Source of the DNA: Chthonobacter rhizosphaerae
Lineage (GTDB): Bacteria > Pseudomonadota > Alphaproteobacteria > Rhizobiales > Pleomorphomonadaceae
DNA: 64,000 nt
Assembly: GCF_013839525.1 (NCBI RefSeq)
Contig: NZ_JACDIS010000005.1
Location: 336,701-400,700 of the forward strand
Direction: 5' to 3'
Positions 58,076 to 64,000 of this stretch are shown piece by piece. Under the pieces are notes generated by a model that was given only the letters and a program-made list of their open reading frames with translations, ran no database searches and had not been told where the DNA came from. Position 1 is the first letter of the stretch. Every line of letters begins with the position of its first letter. The position numbers were made by a program, and so were the translations under genes.

Positions 58076-59137
58076 ATGACGAAGCTCAATTCAGCCTATG
58101 CGCGGTCCATCGGCGTGGCCTGCGCCGCGACGGTGGTGTTCATGTCGGGCACGGCTCTTGCCCAGGAGCTGAAGTCGTTTCGGTTCATGTTCCCGGTGGA
58201 GAGCGTCAACCAGTACCACCCGTTCTACATCGCCGACGAACTCGGCTACTTCGAAGCGGAAGGCCTGGACGTGGAGTTCCAGGACGCCGGAGGGTCGAGC
58301 GCCGCCGTCCAGCAGGTGATTGCCGGCAATGCCGACGCGGCCTTGCCGGCCCCGAGCGCCTTCCTCAACGCCGTGGCCCAGGGCTACGACCTGAAGTGGA
58401 TCTATTCCTACCAGTACGCCAACATCTTCACGCTGGCGGCCACCAGCTCATCCGGCATCAAGACGATCGCGGACCTCAAGGGCAAGAAGGTCGGCGTTTC
58501 GGATCTCTCTGGCGGCGAGGTGCCGCTGGTGCGCGCGGTGCTGGCCGAGGCCGGTCTCGCCGAGGGCTCGGATGTGCAGCTGCTGCCGGTCGGCGACGGC
58601 TCCGCCCTCACGGTGGACGCGCTCCAGAGCGGCCAGGTAGACGCTTATTCGTCGAGCCTCTTCGACCTTGCGGCCATCCGCGCCCGCGGCATCGAGATGA
58701 CCACCATCCTGCCCCAGCAGGCGCAGGACTTCCCCGCCAACGGCGTGGTGGTGACGGCCGAGGCGCTTCAGGCCGACCCCGCCAAGTACGAGGGGTTCCT
58801 CCGCGCCGTCGCCAAGGGGGTCGCCTACGCGGCCGCCCATGACGAGAAGGCCTTCGAAATGGCGACGAAAATCCGTCCGGAGGAGTTCGAGGACGGGGCG
58901 CTCGCCAAGGCCAATTGGGAGGCGGCGCACATCCTGAAGACGCCGCCGCAGGCGCTGGCCGACCAGCCGCTCGGCACCCACTACACCGCCGGCTTCCAGG
59001 CCTACCACGACTTCCTGCGCCAGGGCACCGAGGAGGAGGGCGGCCTTGCGGCCGACGTGGACCTCGGCGCCGCGCTCGACTCCTCGCTCATCGAGAAGGC
59101 CAACGGGTTCGACAAGGCCGCCGTGGTGGCCGAATGA
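58076..59137 (+). CDS. ABC transporter substrate-binding protein (NitT/TauT, NMT1-like)
   Basis: 353-residue periplasmic binding protein. The signal peptide (VACAATVVFMSGTALA, cut before QEL) is followed by NQYHPFYIADELGYFEAEGL, FQDAGGSSAAVQQVIAGNAD and KKVGVSDLSGGEVPLVRAVL, typical of SsuA/NMT1-THI5-type proteins that bind nitrate, sulfonates, taurine or pyrimidine precursors. It starts the importer operon. The ATPase start codon overlaps its stop (ATGA). Confidence 0.92.
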   Translation: MTKLNSAYARSIGVACAATVVFMSGTALAQELKSFRFMFPVESVNQYHPFYIADELGYFEAEGLDVEFQDAGGSSAAVQQVIAGNADAALPAPSAFLNAVAQGYDLKWIYSYQYANIFTLAATSSSGIKTIADLKGKKVGVSDLSGGEVPLVRAVLAEAGLAEGSDVQLLPVGDGSALTVDALQSGQVDAYSSSLFDLAAIRARGIEMTTILPQQAQDFPANGVVVTAEALQADPAKYEGFLRAVAKGVAYAAAHDEKAFEMATKIRPEEFEDGALAKANWEAAHILKTPPQALADQPLGTHYTAGFQAYHDFLRQGTEEEGGLAADVDLGAALDSSLIEKANGFDKAAVVAE

Positions 59138-59967
59138 CCATGACGGCTTCCATTCCGATGCGGGGCCGGGGCGCGACGCCCCGGCCGGCCGGTCTCGGCG
59201 CACCCATCGTCACCGCGAAGGGTCTGTCGAAGACGTTCAAGCTCGGCGGCAGCGACGTGGTCGCCCTCCGAGACGTGGACCTTGAGATCCGCAAGGGCGA
59301 GTTCATCGCCTTCGTGGGGCCGAGCGGCTGCGGCAAGTCCACCTTCCTCAACATGGTGGCCGGCCTCCTGCCGGCCTCCGGCGGCGTGGCCCACGTCAAC
59401 GGCCAGCCGGTGACCGAGCCGTCGCGGCAGGTCGGCTTCATGTTTCAGACGCCGGTCCTCCTGCCGTGGCGGACCGTGGAGAAAAACGTCCTGATGCCGG
59501 CCGAGGTGTTCGGCCTCAAGGAGGCCGACATCCGCGACAAAGCGCGCGCGGTGATCGATGCCGTCGGCCTCGGCGCCTTCGTCGACGCCTACCCGCGCCA
59601 GCTTTCCGGCGGCATGCAGCAGCGCGTAGCGCTGGCCCGCGTGCTGACCTACGAGCCGGACGTTCTGCTGATGGACGAGCCGTTCGGCGCGCTCGACGAG
59701 TTCACCCGGGAAGCCATGAACCTGGAGCTGATGCGCATCACCCAGGCGGCCGGCATCACGGTGCTCTTCGTGACGCACAACATCACCGAGGCCGTCTTCA
59801 TGTCGGACCGGGTGGTGGTGATGACGCCGCGGCCCGGCAAGGTCTCCGGCATCGTGGACATCGACCTGGAGCGCCCGCGCACGATCGACACCATGCAGAA
59901 GCAATCCTTCTCGGACCTCATCTTCAAGGTCCGCGGCATTCTGGGAAACACCCATGGCGATCACTGA
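59134..59967 (+). CDS. ABC transporter ATP-binding protein (NitT/TauT type)
   Basis: 277-residue ATPase of the SsuB/TauB type. Walker A VGPSGCGKST, Q-loop FMFQTPVLLPWRTVEKNV, signature LSGGMQQRVALAR, Walker B VLLMDEPFGALDEFT and H-loop LFVTHNITEAVFM are complete. The start at 59134 overlaps the stop of the binding-protein gene (ATGA) and its own end overlaps the permease start by 14 bases, so the three are tightly coupled. Confidence 0.94.
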   Translation: MTMTASIPMRGRGATPRPAGLGAPIVTAKGLSKTFKLGGSDVVALRDVDLEIRKGEFIAFVGPSGCGKSTFLNMVAGLLPASGGVAHVNGQPVTEPSRQVGFMFQTPVLLPWRTVEKNVLMPAEVFGLKEADIRDKARAVIDAVGLGAFVDAYPRQLSGGMQQRVALARVLTYEPDVLLMDEPFGALDEFTREAMNLELMRITQAAGITVLFVTHNITEAVFMSDRVVVMTPRPGKVSGIVDIDLERPRTIDTMQKQSFSDLIFKVRGILGNTHGDH

Positions 59968-60772
59968 TTCAGCCCCGCCCGCCTTGGCCGCGCGGGACCC
60001 GGAGCGGGCCGAGCGGCTCCGCTACCGGCTCTATTCGCTGGCGATCGTCGCCGTCATCATCGCCGCCTGGGAGATCGCGCCGCGGGCCGGGCTTGTGTCG
60101 CCCATCATCCTGCCGGCCTTCTCGCAAGTGGCCGCCGCGCTCTGGTCGCTGGTGCAGACGGACTTCTTCCTGCGCCACTTCAGCGTGACGCTGACGGAAA
60201 TCCTCGTCGGCTTCGTCCTCGGCACCGCGATCGGCCTGATGCTCGGAACGGCGCTCGCCGTCTGGCCGACCGCCAAGCGCATCGCCTATCCGTTCGTGGT
60301 CGGCTTCCAGGCGATCCCGAAGATCGTGTTCGCGCCGCTCTTCATCGCCTGGTTCGGGTTCGGGCAGAGCTCCAAGGTCGTGATGGCGGTGGTCATCTCC
60401 TTCTTCCCGGTCCTCATCAACACCATGGTGGGCCTGGAGAGCGTGCCGGACGACGCCCGCAAGCTGATGCGCTCGCTGAAGGCGACGCCGATGCAGACCT
60501 TCCGCAAGGTGTCGCTGCCGCACGCCTTGCCGGTCATCTTCGCGGGCGTGAAAGCCGCTCTCACCTTCGCGGTGATCGGCGCCATTGTCGGCGAGTTCGT
60601 GGGCGCCTCGGAGGGCCTCGGCTACCTGGTGGAGCTCTACAATCACCAGCTCCGCATCGACCGGGTCTTCGCCGTGGTGGTCGTGCTCGCCTTCATCGGG
60701 GCCGGCGGCTACTTCCTGCTGGAATGGCTGGACCGCAAGCTGATCTTCTGGCGCTCCGACGACAACCGCTGA
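59954..60772 (+). CDS. ABC transporter permease (NitT/TauT type)
   Basis: 272-residue inner-membrane permease of the SsuC/TauC type with about six helices (SLAIVAVIIAAWEIAPRAG, VGFVLGTAIGLMLGTALAVW). The EAA-like loop that meets the ATPase is RSLKATPMQTFRKVSLPHAL. ATPase overlap of 14 bases. The asparaginase-like gene follows 64 bases downstream on the same strand. Confidence 0.93.
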   Translation: MAITDSAPPALAARDPERAERLRYRLYSLAIVAVIIAAWEIAPRAGLVSPIILPAFSQVAAALWSLVQTDFFLRHFSVTLTEILVGFVLGTAIGLMLGTALAVWPTAKRIAYPFVVGFQAIPKIVFAPLFIAWFGFGQSSKVVMAVVISFFPVLINTMVGLESVPDDARKLMRSLKATPMQTFRKVSLPHALPVIFAGVKAALTFAVIGAIVGEFVGASEGLGYLVELYNHQLRIDRVFAVVVVLAFIGAGGYFLLEWLDRKLIFWRSDDNR

Positions 60773-60836
60773 ACGGACGCGCCCTTCGCCCGAAACGGAC
60801 GGGCGCGTCCACCACCAGGAACTCCGCGGGACACGC

Positions 60837-61823
60837 ATGCATCCGACCGTCCACATCATCGTTCTCGGGGGCACGATCACCATGGCGCCCCAGGCGACCG
60901 GCGGGATCGCGCCGTCGCTCACCGGGGCCGACCTGGTGGCGGCGGTCCCGGCTCTCGCCGGCGCCGCCGACATCTCCGTTGCCACGCCCTTCCTCGTACC
61001 CGGCGCCTCCCTGACGTTTCCGCAGATCGCCGAGGTGCGGGCGCTTGCCGCCGCGGCAGTGGAGACTGGCGCCGCGGGGGTCGTCGTGGTGCAGGGAACC
61101 GACACCATCGACGAGACCAGCTTCCTCCTCGACCTCGCCTGGACCGCTGACAAGCCGCTGGTGGTGACCGGCGCTATGCGCGGCGCCGGCGCTCCCGGCG
61201 CGGACGGCCACGCCAATCTCCTAGCCGCTACCCTCGTCGCCGCCGCGCCCGCCGCGCGCGGGCAGGGCGTGCTGGTGGTCCTCAACGACGAGATCCATGC
61301 GGCCCGGCTGGTGGAGAAGACCCATACGGGCCTGCCCTCGGCGTTCGCGTCGCCAGGCTTCGGCCCTCTCGGCCACGTGATGGAGGGCGAGGCCCGCATT
61401 TCCCTGTCGCCGAGGCGCCCGAAGGCTCCGCCGATCCCCCCGGACGCGACGGACCTGCCCCCTGTGGCGATTGCGAAGGTGACGCTCGGCGACGACGGCC
61501 GCTTGATCCGGGCCCTCCCGGACCTCGGCTATCAGGGGCTCGTGCTGGAAGCCATGGGCGCGGGCCACGTTCCGGCCGCGCTCGTCGATCCGCTTCAGGC
61601 GGCGTGCAGCCGCATGCCGGTGGTGCTAGCGACGCGAGTGCCGGGCGGGTCGGTCTTCCGGCACACCTATGGCTTCCCCGGATCGGAGATGGACCTCCTC
61701 GCCAGGGGGCTGATCTCGTCCGGCGGGCTTTCGCCCCACAAGGCGCGCCTGCTCCTTGCCGTGCTCCTTTTCGGTGGCGCGGACCGGCAGGCGATAGCGG
61801 ACGCGTTCTCGGCCCACGGCTGA
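60837..61823 (+). CDS. L-asparaginase-like amidohydrolase
   Basis: 328-residue asparaginase/glutaminase-type amidohydrolase without an obvious signal peptide. Catalytic triad segments are VHIIVLGGTITMAPQATGG (first Thr), VVVQGTDTIDETSFLLDL (Thr-Asp pair) and KPLVVTGAMRGAGAPGADG, where the usual Lys is replaced by Arg. The C-terminal domain ends with VVLATRVPGGSVFRHTYGFP. It follows the importer directly, so it may hydrolyse the imported amide or a product of it; asparagine itself need not be the substrate. Confidence 0.88.
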   Translation: MHPTVHIIVLGGTITMAPQATGGIAPSLTGADLVAAVPALAGAADISVATPFLVPGASLTFPQIAEVRALAAAAVETGAAGVVVVQGTDTIDETSFLLDLAWTADKPLVVTGAMRGAGAPGADGHANLLAATLVAAAPAARGQGVLVVLNDEIHAARLVEKTHTGLPSAFASPGFGPLGHVMEGEARISLSPRRPKAPPIPPDATDLPPVAIAKVTLGDDGRLIRALPDLGYQGLVLEAMGAGHVPAALVDPLQAACSRMPVVLATRVPGGSVFRHTYGFPGSEMDLLARGLISSGGLSPHKARLLLAVLLFGGADRQAIADAFSAHG

Positions 61824-61939
61824 TGCCCAGTTGCGTGGTGTCGCCGGGCATCGAGGCTGAATTCCCGCAAGGCGAGCCTGAGCAGGTGCCGGCCGGCCAG
61901 GCCGTCGAAGCCAACAATAGATTTGAAGGTGCAATTATC

Positions 61940-62848
61940 ATGGCAGATATCAACATCGACCCGGACCGGATTCGGGGACGACTTCCTTTCGTGCCGATCA
62001 CCCGGCGACCGCCACTCCGCCTGCCGAACGACGCGCGCGTGGCGGTCTGGACCATCGTCAACGTGGAGACCTGGTCGCCCGACGGGCCGATGCCCCGGGC
62101 CGTCCTGCCGCCGCCCATGGGCCAGCCGCTCCTGCCCGACATCCCCAACTGGGCGTGGCACGAGTACGGCATGCGGGTCGGCTTCTGGCGGTTCCTGGAG
62201 GTGCTCGGCGCCCGCGGCCTCAAGGCGAGCTTCGCCGTCAACGGGTCGGCCTGCCGGGTCTATGCGGCCGCTTGCGAGGCAGCCCACTCAGCGGGCTGGG
62301 ATTTCATCGGGCACGGCTTCGTGCAGCGGCCGATGCACCGGGTGGAGGACCAGCCGGGCGCCATCCGCGACACCATCGAGGCGATCCGCCAACTGACCGG
62401 CAAGGCGCCGCGCGGCTGGGAATCGCCGGGCCTCACCGAAACGATGGACACCCTCGACCACCTGGCCGCGGCGGGCATCGAATACGTCTGCGACTGGTGC
62501 CTGGACGACCAGCCGGTCACCCTCTCGACCGCCTCCGGGCCGATCGTTTCCGTGCCGTACACGGTGGAGATCAACGACGTGGTAATGACCGCCGTCCAGG
62601 GGCACCGCTCGGACGAGATCTACCGGCGCGGGGTCGACCAGTTCGACCGCCTCTACCTGGACGGCGCGGATCAGCCTCGCGTCATGGCGATCTCGATCCA
62701 CCCCTACCTCACCGGCGCGCCCCACCGGATCAAGTATCTGGAGATGCTCTATGACCACATCCTCGGCCATGAGGGTGTGGTTCACTGGACCGGGTCGGAG
62801 ATCCTCGATTGGTTCAAAGGCGAGACGGCGTCGGCAAGTGGACGGTAG
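61940..62848 (+). CDS. Polysaccharide deacetylase-fold hydrolase (PuuE-like)
   Basis: 302-residue NodB-homology hydrolase with the layout of the PuuE/allantoinase-type branch. Features are RVAVWTIVNVETWSPDGPMP, YGMRVGFWRFLEVLGARGLK, ASFAVNGSACRVYAAACEAA, WDFIGHGFVQRPMHRVEDQP and YTVEINDVVMTAVQGHRS. Members of the branch open cyclic amides or ureides instead of polysaccharides. The ATG at 61940 lies 117 bases after the asparaginase gene, in the same transcription direction. The substrate is an inference from neighbours. Confidence 0.85.
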   Translation: MADINIDPDRIRGRLPFVPITRRPPLRLPNDARVAVWTIVNVETWSPDGPMPRAVLPPPMGQPLLPDIPNWAWHEYGMRVGFWRFLEVLGARGLKASFAVNGSACRVYAAACEAAHSAGWDFIGHGFVQRPMHRVEDQPGAIRDTIEAIRQLTGKAPRGWESPGLTETMDTLDHLAAAGIEYVCDWCLDDQPVTLSTASGPIVSVPYTVEINDVVMTAVQGHRSDEIYRRGVDQFDRLYLDGADQPRVMAISIHPYLTGAPHRIKYLEMLYDHILGHEGVVHWTGSEILDWFKGETASASGR

Positions 62849-63345
62849 GATCGATCCCTGGGAAGGCAGTTGGGCCGTTCTCCGCCCGTCGCCCGGGCGA
62901 TATCCGGGCACAATCTGGAGCAGTCACCGATAAGTCTTCAAACGGCGACCTGGAGGATGGGCGCGGTTAAAGATGCACCCGTACTTGCGGACATGGAAGC
63001 CGTAGACATAGTAGCAGCCGGGCCGTGTCCGCTGGCGCAACGATGATGCCGTCCACCTGTTTCTCAAGGAGGAGACGCACCGCCTCGCGCTCAAGCACGA
63101 CGTCCTTGCGGCTGGACGACGTACCAGCACCCAAACGACATTGAGGGCTGCGATGTCGGAAATCCGATTGCCGGGAGATATTCAACTCCCTGCATTTGTC
63201 TCGCTCACCGTCACGAGAAAAAGTCTCGTCCCGAAGGACGAGGCTTCCCATCGATATGCACGAGCGTTTGACGCGTGCCGTTATGGTCTACCAGGACATT
63301 AGCTGATCGGGAAAGAAAGCGGCTAGATGATCCGCCCCCATTGAA
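62849..63345. other. Degenerate region at the right side of the catabolic cluster
   Basis: About 500 bases without an intact gene. It holds a LacI-type fragment on the minus strand (63024-63140). Short minus-strand frame 63211-63300 encodes NVLVDHNGTRQTLVHIDGKP, which looks like the end of a protein but was not recognised. Confidence 0.55.
63024..63140 (-). pseudogene. LacI-type regulator, small internal remnant
   Basis: The minus strand encodes LEREAVRLLLEKQVDGIIVA followed by PAD, the typical motif at the start of the LacI/ribose-binding ligand domain (E-R-E-x-x-R-x-L-L-x-x-x-V-D-G-I-I). The rest of the gene is absent on both sides. It may be the lost regulator of something once adjacent. 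Confidence 0.45.
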
Positions 63346-63346
63346 G

Positions 63347-63582
63347 TGGTCCGCCCTGTAACAAGGCTCTTGGAGCCAAGGAGGGCGGATCAGATGGGAA
63401 AGAGGCACAAGCCTGAGGAGATCATTGCCAAGCTGCGGCAGGTTGATGTGATGACCGCGCAAGGCACAGCGGTCGCGGACGCGGTGCGCGCGATCGGCGT
63501 AACCGATGTCACGTACTACCGCTGGCGGCAGGAGTACGGTGGGCTGAAGACCGACCAGATCAAGCGCATGAAGGAGCTAGAG
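63347..63582 (+). mobile_element. IS3-family left end and orfA, truncated by an IS21 element
   Basis: The end-like sequence TGGTCCGCCCTGTAACAAGG at 63347 precedes an ATG at 63394 encoding MGKRHKPEEIIAKLRQVDVM and then DVTYYRWRQEYGGLKTDQIK, the OrfA helix-turn-helix of IS3-type elements with the HTH_Tnp_1 pattern. The frame is cut after about 63 codons (KRMKELE) where the IS21-type end begins at 63583. Confidence 0.8.
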
Positions 63583-64000
63583 TGTTGATTTCCGCTCAGA
63601 ACTGACCCGGGAGAGCGCGTAATTTCCAGTGAGATTTGACCCATGTGAGCCTTCCCCGAACGCGGCGAGCGGCGGGGGCACTGGAGTGATCCACATGGGA
63701 CTTTTGAATGTTATCCGCCGGATGGCCTTGCGGGAGCAGCTGCCGATCCGGGAGATTGCCAGCCGGACGGGTTTGTCGCGGAACACGATCAGGAAGTATT
63801 TGAAGGCCGGCATTATTGAGCCGAAGTTCGCGGTGCCGGAGCGACCAAGCAGGCTCGACCCATTTGCGGACAAGCTTGCGGCGTGGCTGCGCGCTGAGAT
63901 GGCGAAGTCGCGCAAGCAGCGACGGTCAGTGAAGCAACTGCATGCTGACCTAGTCGCGCTGGGCTACATGGGGTCTTACAATCGAGTTGCCGCCTTTGCC
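63583..64000 (+). mobile_element. IS21-family element, left end and istA start (partial)
   Basis: Begins TGTTGATTTCCGCTCAGAAC, the type of terminal sequence used by IS21 elements with a nearby repeated TTTCCAGTGAGATTTGACCC-like inner repeat (63623-63642). The istA gene opens at ATG 63695: MGLLNVIRRMALREQLPIRE, then IASRTGLSRNTIRKYLKAG, the IstA helix-turn-helix. It runs off the window at 64000 after 102 codons. No frame break is seen, so this element may be intact and the most recent arrival. Confidence 0.85.

Overview
The window is high-GC DNA from an alphaproteobacterium, most likely of the order Hyphomicrobiales (Rhizobiales). The reasons are the Omp25/31-type outer-membrane barrel, the ELM1-like protein, the UvrB with a long low-complexity N-terminus, the MarR / OmpR-type regulator / histidine kinase trio beside ilvE, and the overall codon usage. 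No genus can be named from sequence alone. No rRNA, tRNA or CRISPR array was recognised.

Positions 1-51835 are mostly chromosomal housekeeping and accessory genes. From the left these are a Nudix hydrolase, ilvE, the marR/response regulator/sensor kinase operon, the GTPase gene ychF, a mazEF-type toxin-antitoxin pair, a sulfotransferase-like gene, proC, a TetR regulator, csaA, a short-chain dehydrogenase and an outer-membrane barrel gene with a clear terminator. A block of secreted or envelope proteins follows (DUF1176, RNase T2, a small secreted unknown), then rlmJ and a ycnI/ycnJ-like copper cluster (19032-21826). After that come an SH3 protein with a very charged tail, uvrB, a GIY-YIG protein, cspA, a DUF1499 protein, a pseudo-receiver protein, aspartate aminotransferase, an MFS/DeoR pair, msrP, a LysR regulator, trxB divergent from an Lrp regulator, and a methyltransferase/ELM1/glycosyltransferase group. 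The last part of this half holds greA, carB, a zinc metallopeptidase, an MFS exporter, carA and a run of small envelope genes.

The intergenic DNA is unusual in several places. There is a tandem array with a period of about 198 bp at 12371-13312, preceded by a 37-bp x3 repeat. A 26-bp x6 repeat and two 39-bp arrays flank the GIY-YIG gene (25754-26833). A family of small hairpins built on TGGTCCG/CGGACCA is scattered from 4.9 to 26.7 kb.

From about 52 kb the character changes to degraded mobile DNA. It holds a frameshifted ParB-like/DNA adenine methylase gene, a DUF5681 start fused to a terminase tail, an internally deleted IS110 fragment and an IS3 orfB with two frame breaks. An intact accessory cluster follows at 56059-62848: an amidohydrolase of the aminocarboxymuconate-semialdehyde decarboxylase type, a GntR/FCD regulator, a three-gene NitT/TauT-type ABC importer, an L-asparaginase-like amidohydrolase and a polysaccharide-deacetylase-fold hydrolase. 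The cluster looks like an uptake and catabolism system for an amide-containing or nitrogenous small molecule, and its substrate cannot be read from the sequence. The right edge holds a LacI-type remnant and an IS3 orfA interrupted by an IS21-family element that runs off the window.
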